64,000 bases of DNA from Algorimicrobium hallyeonense (GCF_042657385.1 NZ_JBHSLA010000001.1:620001-684000), one strand, 5' to 3'. Shown: positions 36,428 to 46,396, numbered from the stretch's first letter. Notes: generated by a model from the letters alone, not told the origin. Program-made: numbers and translations.

Positions 36428-37159
36428 ATGAAGAAGAAGTTAGAAGCTGAATTAATGAGTATTGCACATAGAATCTTAAAATTAAAAGGTAAAGATGATT
36501 TAAATAAAATGCATCTAGAAGTGGCTGCTTTATATGAAAAATTAACGGTATTAAAATTTGCCAAAGAAAATTTTGAGGATGATATTCCTACTATTGGTAA
36601 CGATTCGTCATTTTTTGATATGTTAGATGTAGCTTTTAATAATAAAGTGAGCGACAATATTGAATTTGAAGATAAGACCTACATAAATCTTGATGAGTCT
36701 GAACACGAAGAAATTATGGAACCTGCCATTGAAAAAATAAAAGATATGGTAGCCCAAATGCCTCATGAAGCGCAAATGGTGGATTCACTTTTTGAAAAGG
36801 CAACCCCAAAAACCCAAGTTCATAAAATTGATTTGGATGATATAACAGCTGGTTTTGATAACCAACCTATCTTTGATCCCGTTAAAAAAACGGATGCTAA
36901 TTTAAAGAAATCCCTTAACGATAAACTTAAAAAAGGCTTGGTAATTGGGCTTAATGATAAAATAGCTTTTATTAAACATTTATTTAATGGTGAAGGTGAT
37001 GATTACAATCGTGTGATTTCGCAAATAAATACCTTGAATTCAGTGGAGGAGGTTCAGAATTTAGTTTTAAACATTGTAAAACCTGATTATAATAATTGGG
37101 AAGGTAAAGAGGTTTATGAAACGCGTTTTATGGAACTTGTTGAAAGCAAATTCGATTAA
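36428..37159 (+). CDS. Conserved hypothetical protein
   Basis: This 243-residue soluble protein has a helical N-terminal region (MKKKLEAELMSIAHRILKLKG), an acidic middle and a C-terminal domain of about 80 residues (GLVIGLNDKIAFIKHLF to RFMELVESKF). No signal peptide or membrane segment is present. I do not recognise a named domain; the C-terminal pattern of LNDKIAF and LFNG with conserved aromatics looks like a helical interaction module seen in other Bacteroidota hypotheticals. It lies between tdk-alr and rsmI but shares no transcript with them. Confidence 0.75.
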   Translation: MKKKLEAELMSIAHRILKLKGKDDLNKMHLEVAALYEKLTVLKFAKENFEDDIPTIGNDSSFFDMLDVAFNNKVSDNIEFEDKTYINLDESEHEEIMEPAIEKIKDMVAQMPHEAQMVDSLFEKATPKTQVHKIDLDDITAGFDNQPIFDPVKKTDANLKKSLNDKLKKGLVIGLNDKIAFIKHLFNGEGDDYNRVISQINTLNSVEEVQNLVLNIVKPDYNNWEGKEVYETRFMELVESKFD

Positions 37160-37253
37160 CTAGAATATTTCTCAACCTATCTTTTATTACGCATGATTTT
37201 GAATGTTGAAACACATCAGAAGATTGAAATCTAAATAGAAATCAGTTCGCTTT

Positions 37254-37922
37254 ATGAAACTTTACATTGTTCCAACACCTATTGGTAATCTGCAAGACAT
37301 GACTTTTAGAGCCATAAATGTTTTAAAATCAGTGGATTTAATTCTTGCTGAAGACACCCGAACTTCTGGAAAACTATTAAAGCATTTTGATGTAGATACA
37401 CCATCACAATCGCACCACATGCATAACGAGCATAAAACAGTTGATGGTTTAATTAATAAATTAAAAAGTGGTGTTACCATGGCTTTAATTAGCGATGCTG
37501 GGACACCTGCTATTTCCGACCCTGGATTTTTATTAACCAGAGCTTGTATTGAAAATAATATTGAAGTGGATTGCTTACCAGGCGCAACTGCTTTTGTGCC
37601 AGCTTTAGTAAATAGCGGCATGCCAAATGATAAGTTTGTTTTTGAAGGCTTTTTACCCGTAAAAAAAGGACGTCAAACACGTTTATTGCTTCTTGCGGAA
37701 GAAACTAGAACCATCATTTTTTACGAAAGTCCGCATAAACTAATTAAAACACTCACTCATTTTTGTGAATATTTTGGAGAAGACAGACCTGTTTCTGTTT
37801 CCCGAGAACTCTCTAAACTCTATGAAGAAACCATTCGTGGCACTGCCAAGGACGTTTTAGAACATTACACCAACAAACCTCCAAAAGGTGAAATTGTGGT
37901 AGTTGTAGGTGGTAAAAAGTAA
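37254..37922 (+). CDS. rsmI: 16S rRNA 2'-O-ribose C1402 methyltransferase
   Basis: RsmI methylates the 2'-O of C1402 in 16S rRNA with SAM. The 222 residues start KLYIVPTPIGNLQDMTFRAI and show AEDTRTSGKLL, ISDAGTPAISDPG and CLPGATAFVPALVNSG, typical of the tetrapyrrole-methylase fold. It ends soon after PPKGEIVVVVGG, lacking the extra C-terminal domain of longer homologues. Confidence 0.95.
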   Translation: MKLYIVPTPIGNLQDMTFRAINVLKSVDLILAEDTRTSGKLLKHFDVDTPSQSHHMHNEHKTVDGLINKLKSGVTMALISDAGTPAISDPGFLLTRACIENNIEVDCLPGATAFVPALVNSGMPNDKFVFEGFLPVKKGRQTRLLLLAEETRTIIFYESPHKLIKTLTHFCEYFGEDRPVSVSRELSKLYEETIRGTAKDVLEHYTNKPPKGEIVVVVGGKK

Positions 37923-38046
37923 ATTTTGTTTAAAAAACAATTATGGAAATCTTTTTTGTAGTACGAAGCTCCAGTTGCAAACTTTAAATTTTCCCTAACA
38001 GTATCTGTCTAAAATTTCAGTATCTTAATCACTACAAATTAAGATT

Positions 38047-39405
38047 ATGAAAAATAAGCATTACAACGTATTCGTTATAGGAAGTGGTATTGCCGGACAA
38101 ACCGCGGCAAAAATATGCCGAGAAAATAATTTAAGCGTCGCTATTTCCGATAATAGAGAATTTGGTGGAACTTGTGCCAATAGGGGTTGCGATTCCAAAA
38201 AAATATTGTTGCAATTTTCGCAATTAGTATATAAAAGTAACAATTTAAAAGGACGAGGCGTTAAAAAAAATCCGAAGTTAAATTGGAAGCAAGTTCAAAA
38301 ATTCAGACGTTCTTTTTCAAACCCCATTCCTCCAAAAACAGAACAAAACTTAAAAGATTTAGGTATGTCATTGTACCACCAATCGCCAAAATTTATCAGT
38401 AAAAATGAAGTTGAGGTCGAAGGCAAAGTCGTATCTGCCGATTATTTTATAATTGCCACCGGAAATATTCCAAGACCGTTAGATATTGAGGGAAACGAAT
38501 TTTTAAAAGTGAGTGAAGACGTATTGGATTTAAAGAAAATTCCAAAATCTATTACCTTCATTGGATCGGGATATATTGCCATGGAATTTGCTTGTATGCT
38601 CGCCACGCTAGGAAGTCAGGTTACCATTTTAGAACAAGGGAATACAGCTCTAGCTAATTTTGATCCATTTTTAGTAAAAAAATTAATTACTAAACTTGAA
38701 AGTTTAGGTGTGAAATTTATTTTTAATGCGGATGTAACAGGTGTTAAAAAATTAAAAAAGAATTTAAAAGTTACTTTTTCTATTGATGGCGAAGTTACCA
38801 CGCACAAATCGCGATTAGTTATTAATTCGGGAGGCAGAGTTCCTGCCATTGCGGCTTTAGATCTTGAAAAAGCCGTTATTGAAGCCGATCATAATGGTAT
38901 TGTGGTCAATGATTACTTGCAAAGTAAATCGCATCCAAAAGTATATGCTTGTGGTGATGTTTCCAATAAATCGTTAGCATTAACGCCACTATCAGGACTT
39001 CAAGGTTATATAGCTGGACATAATATAATTAAAGAAAAATCTAAAACATTTGATGTTCCATGCATACCGTCCACTGTGTTTACAACACCCAATTTATCAT
39101 CGGTGGGATATGGTGAAGAAGACGCCAAAGCGCGTTATAAAAATGTAAAAGTGTATCAAGGTGAAGTTAGTAATTGGTTTAATGCTAAAAAAGAAAATGA
39201 AGACACCTATGCCTACACCATTCTAGTTAATGAACGTACTGACGAAATTGTAGGTGCTCATATTTTAAGCTCAGAAGCCAATGAAAGCATCAACGTTTTT
39301 GCAACGGCTATTTATAATAAAATGACGGTAAAAGAATTCAAGCGTATGGTTTTCACCTATCCATCTTATGTTATAGATATGAAAACGATGATGGAAAATG
39401 AATAG
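38047..39405 (+). CDS. Dihydrolipoamide dehydrogenase-like NAD(P)/FAD oxidoreductase
   Basis: The 452-residue protein belongs to the class I disulfide reductases: FAD motif VFVIGSGIAGQTAA, redox Cys pair C43/C48 in GGTCANRGCDSKK, NAD(P) motif FIGSGYIAMEFA, and the FAD segment VYACGDVSN. At the C-terminus, where the reductases carry the catalytic HxHPTxxE, this one reads FTYPSYVIDMKTMM, so the proton-shuttling His and Glu are missing. It may use another thiol or quinone substrate. The uracil-DNA glycosylase gene follows closely. Confidence 0.85.
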   Translation: MKNKHYNVFVIGSGIAGQTAAKICRENNLSVAISDNREFGGTCANRGCDSKKILLQFSQLVYKSNNLKGRGVKKNPKLNWKQVQKFRRSFSNPIPPKTEQNLKDLGMSLYHQSPKFISKNEVEVEGKVVSADYFIIATGNIPRPLDIEGNEFLKVSEDVLDLKKIPKSITFIGSGYIAMEFACMLATLGSQVTILEQGNTALANFDPFLVKKLITKLESLGVKFIFNADVTGVKKLKKNLKVTFSIDGEVTTHKSRLVINSGGRVPAIAALDLEKAVIEADHNGIVVNDYLQSKSHPKVYACGDVSNKSLALTPLSGLQGYIAGHNIIKEKSKTFDVPCIPSTVFTTPNLSSVGYGEEDAKARYKNVKVYQGEVSNWFNAKKENEDTYAYTILVNERTDEIVGAHILSSEANESINVFATAIYNKMTVKEFKRMVFTYPSYVIDMKTMMENE

Positions 39406-39459
39406 ATATTGAAAGCAAAAAGAGAATCAATATATTACCAAATTGCTTTAAATATTGAA

Positions 39460-40041
39460 ATGAAAAACATGCAAGAATTACTTCATAGCATTAGTCAATG
39501 TACCATCTGTAAAGATCATTTGCCGTTAGGTCCAAGATCTGTAGTAATTGCTCATAAAAATTCTAAAATTATCATTATAGGTCAAGCACCAGGGACTAAA
39601 GTTCATGCTTCCGGAATTCCATGGGATGATGCTAGCGGAAAGCAATTACGGAATTGGCTAGATGTTAGCAAAGAACAATTTTATAACCCCGAAAATTTTG
39701 CCATTATGCCTATGGGATTCTGTTATCCAGGAAAAGGGAAATCGGGGGATTTACCGCCAAGGCCAGAATGTGCACCACAGTGGCATCAACAATTATTAAA
39801 GCAAATGCCGCATGTGGAATTAATTCTACTCATTGGTATGTATGCACAGCGCTATTATTTAAAAAGTAGTGCTAAAAAAACACTTACAGAAACCGTTGAT
39901 AATTTTCAAGCCTATTTGCCCATGTATTTACCCTTGCCACACCCATCGCCTAGAAATCGGTTTTGGTTAACTAAAAACCCTTGGTTTCAAACCGAAGTTT
40001 TACCTATATTAAAAACAAAAGTCCATAGCCTAATCAAATAA
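39460..40041 (+). CDS. Uracil-DNA glycosylase family protein
   Basis: The start is placed at ATG 39460 (MKNMQELL); an upstream TTG is possible. The 193 residues have the GQAPG motif (IIGQAPGTKVHASGIPWDD), the GFCYPGKGKSGDLPP segment and motif HPSPRNR near the end, matching the UDG superfamily (family 4/5-like). Only one CxxC pair (CTICKDHLPLG) is visible, so an iron-sulfur cluster is uncertain. It would remove uracil or related bases from DNA. The start is 54 bases after the oxidoreductase stop. Confidence 0.8.
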   Translation: MKNMQELLHSISQCTICKDHLPLGPRSVVIAHKNSKIIIIGQAPGTKVHASGIPWDDASGKQLRNWLDVSKEQFYNPENFAIMPMGFCYPGKGKSGDLPPRPECAPQWHQQLLKQMPHVELILLIGMYAQRYYLKSSAKKTLTETVDNFQAYLPMYLPLPHPSPRNRFWLTKNPWFQTEVLPILKTKVHSLIK

Positions 40042-40080
40042 AAAATCTATCTTTATTTTTTCGGTTAAAACCCAATTATC

Positions 40081-41808
40081 ATGATTAAAAAAATACTATT
40101 TCTCGGCCTTTTCAGTGTAACTTTTTCAAGCTTAACCCAAGCACAAGCCATAAAAAAACAAAGCACAAAAGAAAGTTTAGAGCAAACCGTTATAATTAGT
40201 TTTTCAGGCGATTTAGCATACGAAACCACAGCATTTGTTGAAAAATACTGGCGTGTGGTTGGAAATAAAGGATTTAATGAAAGTATTCATTTCATCGCTC
40301 AAAATTTAGAAAGTGCTGGTTTCATTTTAGAAGAAAAAGCAAAACCAAACAACCGACTTACCTACCGAATTGAAAAGCGTCCATTAAAAAATCCTACGTG
40401 GGAAATGGTGGATGCCCTCGTAACCTTTAACAGCAAAGAAGCACCGCTTTTAGCACATAAAACCAACCGAAATATGGTGGCTTTAAATTCCTACAGCACG
40501 CCAAAGGAAGGAGTTACTGCTGAAGTGGTTTATGTGGAAGATGTTCAGAAACTAAAAAAAATGGATGTGAAAGGAAAAATTGTTTTCGCTGAAACCAGTC
40601 CATCACGCATTTATAATGATGCCATTGTTAAAGGTGGCGCTATTGGCTTAATGACCTATGATAACCCATCCTATTTACAACCAGAAAAAAATACAACCTC
40701 TATTCAATTTCGTTCCATTCCTTTAAATTCTAAATTAAAGCCTTGGGCAATTGCCTTGTCTTATCAAGCTAAAGAGCGTTTAAAAGAATCACTTTCTAAT
40801 GGGCCAATTACTTTAAATGTTCAAATAGAAACTAAAATATACGAATCGGAAGAACTAACAATTGTTGCTGATATTAAAGGAAATAAACTACCCAATGAGC
40901 GCTTGGTTTTTAGCGCGCATGTTCAGGAACCGGGTGCCAACGATAATGCTACAGGCGTTGGTGTTGCATTGGAAATGGCAACGCTTTCAGCGAAATTATT
41001 AAAAAATAATACATGGAATCCTACCAGAACATTAACCTTTCTTTGGGGAGACGAAATTGTATCCACAGGTCGTTATGTCCAAGAGGATAAAATGCGTGCT
41101 CAAGATATAAAATGGGGAATTAGCTTGGACATGGTAGGCGAAAATACAGACATCACAGGTGGTTCTTTTTTAATAGAAAAAATGCCAGATCCTAGTGCTA
41201 TTTGGACTCGTGGTAATGATAAACATTCAGAATGGGGCGGAAGTAAAATGAGTTTAGACCAAATGAAACCCCATTATTTAAATGATTTTGTAATTGGTGA
41301 ATTTGAAGCTCAAGGCAAACGTGCCAATTGGGAAGTTAATACTAATCCGTTTGAAGGAGGAAGCGATCACATGCCTTTTTTACGAAGTAATATTCCAAGT
41401 GTCTTGTTTTGGCATTTTACCGATCAGTTTTATCATACGGATAACGACCGATTGGATAAAGTATCTAAAGAAACGCTTAAAAATGTAGGGACAGCGTCAT
41501 TGCTATCTGCGTATACTTTGTTGAATTCTGATGCAACAACTGCTAAAACAATAATTACCCATATTGAAACCGCAGCTATTTCCAGATTGCATGAAGAATT
41601 AAAACAAGGAAAAATAGCCATTAAGAAAGGTGATAAGCTTGCGGAACAAATTGAAATTATTAAAGCTTGGGAAGATTGGTATGTAAAAGCCATAGCCACA
41701 ACAAGTGATATGTCGCCAGAAGCAACGTCTTTAAAAGAAGCTATTGAGAAAGCACAAGCTTCGGTTCGGGCAACTTCAGAAGCTGCGCTTTTGGAGATGA
41801 GTAATTAG
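40081..41808 (+). CDS. Secreted M28 family metallopeptidase with PA domain
   Basis: This 575-residue protein has a signal peptide (1-20, LTQAQA), an inserted PA domain (about 130-200) and the M28 di-zinc core: SAHVQEPGANDNATGVG with His and Asp, WGDEIVSTGRY, ISLDMVGEN and GGSDHMPFL. About 90 residues of helical tail follow the last ligand. It is a predicted exported aminopeptidase, independent of the lipoprotein M28 enzyme at the left end of the window. Confidence 0.88.
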   Translation: MIKKILFLGLFSVTFSSLTQAQAIKKQSTKESLEQTVIISFSGDLAYETTAFVEKYWRVVGNKGFNESIHFIAQNLESAGFILEEKAKPNNRLTYRIEKRPLKNPTWEMVDALVTFNSKEAPLLAHKTNRNMVALNSYSTPKEGVTAEVVYVEDVQKLKKMDVKGKIVFAETSPSRIYNDAIVKGGAIGLMTYDNPSYLQPEKNTTSIQFRSIPLNSKLKPWAIALSYQAKERLKESLSNGPITLNVQIETKIYESEELTIVADIKGNKLPNERLVFSAHVQEPGANDNATGVGVALEMATLSAKLLKNNTWNPTRTLTFLWGDEIVSTGRYVQEDKMRAQDIKWGISLDMVGENTDITGGSFLIEKMPDPSAIWTRGNDKHSEWGGSKMSLDQMKPHYLNDFVIGEFEAQGKRANWEVNTNPFEGGSDHMPFLRSNIPSVLFWHFTDQFYHTDNDRLDKVSKETLKNVGTASLLSAYTLLNSDATTAKTIITHIETAAISRLHEELKQGKIAIKKGDKLAEQIEIIKAWEDWYVKAIATTSDMSPEATSLKEAIEKAQASVRATSEAALLEMSN

Positions 41809-41810
41809 TT

Positions 41811-42077
41811 TTAAAGCAATATTTTGATTAATGATAAGATAAAAATTGATTTTTCTTTGATATTGTTAACTATGCTATTGGCATTATTGTCCACTTTGTA
41901 CTTGGATCCCTTTTTATACTTTGCTTGAGCTTTAATTTTCTTTTTTGATTGTTTTTTCAAAGTTTTAATCGTTTTTATTTCATGATTTTGATCCATTTTT
42001 TTGCCCATTAAGACTGCTAATACTAGTATTACAACAATTAGGGTAATAAATACTAATAATGTTATATGTTCTTCCAT
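41811..42077 (-). CDS. Small membrane protein with basic tail
   Basis: ATG at 42077 gives MEEHITLLVFITLIVVILVL, a strong transmembrane helix, followed by a basic stretch (KTLKKQSKKKIKAQAKYKKG) and a short hydrophobic end. Total 88 residues. I do not recognise a family. The stop is 3 bases from that of the convergent M28 gene. It may be a small membrane-tethered RNA- or lipid-binding protein, but this is speculation from composition. Confidence 0.45.
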   Translation of the reverse strand: MEEHITLLVFITLIVVILVLAVLMGKKMDQNHEIKTIKTLKKQSKKKIKAQAKYKKGSKYKVDNNANSIVNNIKEKSIFILSLIKILL

Positions 42078-42277
42078 TAGAATTATAATTTTCAACTAAA
42101 ATAATTCACTGTTTTAGTTCTTGCTGTGACACGGTAAACAAATAAAAGTGAAGATTTTAGTCTGTTAGAAAACAAACATCTGAAAATGCCAAATCTTAAA
42201 ATAGGACACAAAAAATGAAGCTTATAAAAATCTATATTTTACAGCTGTTTCAAGAAGAAATGTATTTTAAAAACATA

Positions 42278-42305
42278 AAAACCTCACTATTTCTAGTAAG
42301 GTTTT
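42278..42305 (-). terminator. Hairpin after the AhpD-like gene
   Basis: AAAACCTCACTA pairs with TAGTAAGGTTTT with one mismatch and loop TTTC, followed on the minus strand by T residues. A moderate terminator. Confidence 0.5.
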
Positions 42306-42348
42306 GTCAAATCTCTAAAAGCAAAGCGGTCTAAAATCTAGGTTCTAA

Positions 42349-42939
42349 TCACACGTGTTTCCCAACCTCAAAACCATGTTTTCCTAAAAATTGATTTCCA
42401 CTTTCTATGGCGTCATGTTCTAAAGTTGTTCCCATGCTGTCATTCCATCTATTTAAATAGCCAAACAAAGAAATAACGCCCAACATTTCTACAATTTCGC
42501 CTTCATTCCAATGTTGGTGTAAGCGATTTTGAATGGTGTCATCCACGGCATTCGGCACTTGACTCGCTGCTAAACTAAAATCGAGGGCAGCACGTTCGGC
42601 TTCCGAAAAAGCTGGATGTGTTCTATAGTCCCAAATATTATCTAACTGTTCCTGTTCTGCACCATAGCGTTCCGCAGCACGAATGGCATGAGCTTGACAA
42701 TATCTGCAACCTGTTGCGTTGCTTGAAACCCAGGCAATCATGCGTTTTAAAGCAGATGTTACACGACCTTCATTGGCCATAACCGCTTTGTTGAGGTTTA
42801 TAAACGCCTTGGAAATTGCCGGTCTGCGTTGCATGGTTAATACAGAGTTTGGGCAAAAACCTAGTGTTTCATTAAAAAATTCGGCTAACTCTTTAGTTTC
42901 TAAATCGTGGTCTGCGGATAATGGTGTTACAAGTGGCAT
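42349..42939 (-). CDS. Carboxymuconolactone decarboxylase/AhpD-like peroxidase-related protein
   Basis: The 196-residue all-helical protein carries the CxxC-x-H pattern GCRYCQAHAIRAAE of the AhpD/CMD family, whose Cys pair reduces peroxides or disulfides. The NATGCRYCQAHA segment and following SEAERAALDFSLAASQVP block fit the peroxidase-related subfamily. It is divergent from the osmC gene. The pair may respond to oxidative stress, but no regulator site is visible. Confidence 0.85.
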   Translation of the reverse strand: MPLVTPLSADHDLETKELAEFFNETLGFCPNSVLTMQRRPAISKAFINLNKAVMANEGRVTSALKRMIAWVSSNATGCRYCQAHAIRAAERYGAEQEQLDNIWDYRTHPAFSEAERAALDFSLAASQVPNAVDDTIQNRLHQHWNEGEIVEMLGVISLFGYLNRWNDSMGTTLEHDAIESGNQFLGKHGFEVGKHV

Positions 42940-43059
42940 AGTCTATTTTTTTATTGGTATTTTTGAATAAACAAGCAATATTGAACTGAAAACAGTTTTA
43001 ATTTATGCCTTTTTCAGAATTAAGTTATAATCCAACAAGTAACAAAAAAATCAACATAC

Positions 43060-43488
43060 ATGGCAAATACAAATAAAGTAATCACACATTGGAAAGGGAA
43101 TCTACAATTTGAATCGGATAACCCAAATGGGAAAACGGTTTTAATGGACACCAGTCCAGAACATGGTGGTCATAGTTCAGGCTTATCACCAAAAGCCATG
43201 ATGCTTTCGGCTTTAGCAGGTTGTTCAGGATTGGATGTGGTGTCTGTTTTAGATAAAATGAAAGTACAAGTTTCCGATTTCCGAATGGATACCTATGGCG
43301 AACTAACCGATGAGCATCCTAAATATTACCATAGCGTTTCTGTAGAATATCATTTTTATGGTGACAATCTAGATGAAAATAAAATTAAAAAGGCAGTCGA
43401 TTTATCTGTTGAAAAATACTGTGGGGTTATGGAAATGTTTCGAAAATTCGCTACTGTAAAAACAAGTATTCACTATCATAATAAATAA
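43060..43488 (+). CDS. OsmC family peroxiredoxin-like protein
   Basis: OsmC/Ohr-type proteins reduce organic hydroperoxides with two Cys. The 142 residues carry one Cys in LAGCSGLDVVSVLDKM (about 53) and the other in EKYCGVMEMF (about 127), and the family pattern SPKAMMLSALAGCSG. The partner reductant is probably lipoyl protein in this family. It is divergent from the AhpD-like gene. Confidence 0.9.
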   Translation: MANTNKVITHWKGNLQFESDNPNGKTVLMDTSPEHGGHSSGLSPKAMMLSALAGCSGLDVVSVLDKMKVQVSDFRMDTYGELTDEHPKYYHSVSVEYHFYGDNLDENKIKKAVDLSVEKYCGVMEMFRKFATVKTSIHYHNK

Positions 43489-43585
43489 TTTTCACTTTGT
43501 CATTTAGAGCAAAATGAAGAATCTTTTTTGATAATGTTTTTTTTAAGATGATAATCTAATCGGCAAAACTATAAAAAACAAAGCC

Positions 43586-45277
43586 ATGCGCTGGACCATT
43601 AAACCAAAACCGGAATCTAAAAATGTGGATGCTTTGCAAAAAGCACTCAACGTGGAACCCATTGTTGCTAGCTTACTATTGCAACGTGGTATTGAAACCT
43701 ATGATGCTGCCAAAACATTTTTCAGGCCAAGTTTAAAAGATCTACACGATCCATTCTTAATGAAAGACATGGATATTGCGGTTTCACGAATTGAAAAAGC
43801 ACTAGAAACTGGCGAAAACATTATGGTTTATGGCGATTATGATGTGGATGGCACGACATCTGTAGCCTTAATGAGTTCTTATTTAAAAACCCGAACTGAA
43901 AATGTAGCAACCTATATTCCTGATAGATATGATGAAGGATATGGTGTGTCTTTTAAAGGTATTGATTTTGCAGAAGATAATGGATTCTCGCTCATTATTG
44001 CTTTAGATTGTGGCGTAAAAGCTATTGATAAAGTGGCTTATGCCAACGAAAAAGGCATTGATTTTATTATTTGTGATCACCACAGACCAGGAGCAGAATT
44101 ACCAAAAGCTATTGCTATTTTAGACCCTAAACGAGACGATTGCTCGTATCCATATAAGGAATTATGTGGGTGTGGTGTTGGGTTTAAACTCATTCAAGCT
44201 TTAGCTGCTAAACAGGGGCAAACAACTGCCGATTTAACCGAATATCTCGATTTAGTAGCAACGGCTATTGGCGCTGATATTGTGCCTATTACAGGTGAAA
44301 ATCGCGCACTGGCTTCACTAGGTTTGGATGTTATTAATAGCAATCCCAGACCAGGCATTCAAGCTATTATTGCTGAAGTAAAAAAGGAGCATTTAACCAT
44401 TACCGATGTGGTTTTTATTGTTGCGCCGCGAATTAATGCCGCTGGACGTATGAAACACGGTAATTATGCGGTGACTTTATTAACGGAAATCAATCCTGAA
44501 TTAGCAAAAAGTTATGCGGAGGAAATTGAATTTTTCAATACAGATAGAAAAGAAACCGATAAACAAATCACCCTTGAAGCGCTACAGCAAATAGAAACCA
44601 ATAATGAGCAGGACGGTTTTACAACCGTTGTATATCACGAAGCCTGGCACAAAGGTGTTATTGGTATTGTAGCGTCTCGATTAATAGAAACCTACTACAG
44701 GCCAACTTTGGTGTTTACCAAAAGTGGTGATAGGTTAGCAGCATCAGCACGTTCCGTAAGTGGTTTTGATGTGTACAATGCCTTGGAAGCCTGTGCAGAT
44801 CATATTGAACAATTTGGAGGTCATAAATACGCAGCTGGATTAACCTTGAAATCCGAAAATTACGAAGCTTTTAAACAAGCTTTTGAAGATGTGGTTTCAG
44901 AAACTATTGATAAATCCTTATTAATACCAGAAATTAAGATTGATGCTCAAATTGAATTGCGTGATGTAACGCCGAAATTCTATCGCATTTTAAAACAGTT
45001 TGCGCCATTTGGACCAGGCAATATGTCGCCAGTTTTTATGACAGATAACCTGCATGATACCGGGTATGGCAAATGTGTTGGTGAAGATAAAAGTCACCTT
45101 CGGATTACAGCTACCAATCCAGAACGCACCAATACATTAGTCTGCATAGGTTTTGGGTTAGGTGATAAGCTGGATATAATTACAGATAAAAAACCTTTTT
45201 CTGCCGTATATTCTATTGATGAAAATCATTGGAATAATCAAGTGTCCTTGCAATTGAAATTACGGGATATTAAGTAA
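43586..45277 (+). CDS. recJ: Single-stranded-DNA exonuclease RecJ
   Basis: A 5'-3' ssDNA exonuclease of recombination and mismatch repair. The 563 residues show the DHH phosphoesterase motifs: MVYGDYDVDGTTSVALM, ALDCGVKA, ICDHHRPGAELP, and AGRMKHGN in the DHHA1 region, with the C-terminal OB-like end. The mark FGGHKYAAGLTL completes the metal-binding set. An OmpA gene starts 21 bases later. Confidence 0.95.
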   Translation: MRWTIKPKPESKNVDALQKALNVEPIVASLLLQRGIETYDAAKTFFRPSLKDLHDPFLMKDMDIAVSRIEKALETGENIMVYGDYDVDGTTSVALMSSYLKTRTENVATYIPDRYDEGYGVSFKGIDFAEDNGFSLIIALDCGVKAIDKVAYANEKGIDFIICDHHRPGAELPKAIAILDPKRDDCSYPYKELCGCGVGFKLIQALAAKQGQTTADLTEYLDLVATAIGADIVPITGENRALASLGLDVINSNPRPGIQAIIAEVKKEHLTITDVVFIVAPRINAAGRMKHGNYAVTLLTEINPELAKSYAEEIEFFNTDRKETDKQITLEALQQIETNNEQDGFTTVVYHEAWHKGVIGIVASRLIETYYRPTLVFTKSGDRLAASARSVSGFDVYNALEACADHIEQFGGHKYAAGLTLKSENYEAFKQAFEDVVSETIDKSLLIPEIKIDAQIELRDVTPKFYRILKQFAPFGPGNMSPVFMTDNLHDTGYGKCVGEDKSHLRITATNPERTNTLVCIGFGLGDKLDIITDKKPFSAVYSIDENHWNNQVSLQLKLRDIK

Positions 45278-45298
45278 AAGTGCATAAACTATTGTATC

Positions 45299-46393
45299 AT
45301 GAAAAGTTCATTAACACTTGTTATTGGTTTCATTTTCCAGTTTGCGATATCTCAAAATTTAGTACACAACCCAAGTTTTGAAGACTATAAGCGTTGCCCA
45401 TCATTGCTTGGAAATTTTAATCATTTGGTTACACATTGGTCTACGCCAAATTGGGGTTCAACAGATTATTTTCATGCTTGTAGTAAAACGGTTGGGTTTA
45501 TAAATTTTTTTGGAAGTCAAAAGGCTAGAACGGGTAAAGCTTATAGTGGAGTGTATGTTTTAGCACCAGAAAATTACCGGGAGTATATTCAAGGTGAATT
45601 GTTAGAAACTTTGACTGCTCAAGAAAAATATAACATGACTTTTTATGTGAGTCTTGCGGAAAACTCCAGTCATGCCATTAAAGATTTAGGGATATTATTT
45701 TTAGATAAACCCTTGAAAATGCAATCGGAAGCGGTTATTAATATCAATAAGGTTTTAAGTAACGAAAAGAATAGTCATTTTATAAGTATAAGAAGTCAAC
45801 AATTTTATACTGAAAAAGATGCGTGGGAAAAAGTAACTTTTGAATACACAGCGAAAGGATTCGAACGGTTTTTTATTATTGGAAATTTTGATAAAAATGC
45901 CAAAATAACGAAACATGAAGTTCAAAAATCTAAAAATCCAGATGCAGCGTATTATTATCTAGACGATATCCGTTTGGAAGCTTTTAAACCTGCCGACCCT
46001 GTTGATATTAAAGTGAAAACCATAGAGGCTGACCAAACGTTAGAAACCGATAAGGTTTACGCTTTAAGAAAAGTGTTTTTCAATTTTAATCAGCATAAAC
46101 TTTTAGGGTCATCTGTACAAGAACTCGATCAATTATACAATTATTTAGACAACCATAAGCGTTTACAGATTGAAATTTATGGTCATACGGATAATGTAGG
46201 AACACAGGAACGTAATGATGAATTATCCTTACTTCGCGCTAAAGAAGTATCCTTGTATTTAATTTCGAAAGGTTTACGCCCTGAACGTATTAAAGCTCGT
46301 GGTTTTGGCAATCGCTTTCCCCAAACTACTAATGCTACCCAGGCTGGGCGCGCCTTAAATAGACGTGTAGAATTTAAGCTTATAAAACCATAA
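45299..46393 (+). CDS. OmpA family protein with N-terminal carbohydrate-binding-like domain
   Basis: The 364-residue exported protein has a signal peptide (1-18), an N-terminal beta-sandwich region (about 20-235) resembling galactose-binding-like domains, and a C-terminal OmpA domain. The latter shows IEIYGHTDNVGTQERNDELSL, RAKEVSLYLISKGL and RARALNRRVEFKL-like endings, which bind peptidoglycan. It probably links the outer membrane or a surface ligand to the wall. Confidence 0.85.
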   Translation: MKSSLTLVIGFIFQFAISQNLVHNPSFEDYKRCPSLLGNFNHLVTHWSTPNWGSTDYFHACSKTVGFINFFGSQKARTGKAYSGVYVLAPENYREYIQGELLETLTAQEKYNMTFYVSLAENSSHAIKDLGILFLDKPLKMQSEAVININKVLSNEKNSHFISIRSQQFYTEKDAWEKVTFEYTAKGFERFFIIGNFDKNAKITKHEVQKSKNPDAAYYYLDDIRLEAFKPADPVDIKVKTIEADQTLETDKVYALRKVFFNFNQHKLLGSSVQELDQLYNYLDNHKRLQIEIYGHTDNVGTQERNDELSLLRAKEVSLYLISKGLRPERIKARGFGNRFPQTTNATQAGRALNRRVEFKLIKP

Positions 46394-46396
46394 TTA

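Noticed and set aside
42215..42334. 39-codon frame on the plus strand
   Set aside because: It overlaps the terminator hairpin of the AhpD-like gene and has no good start context.
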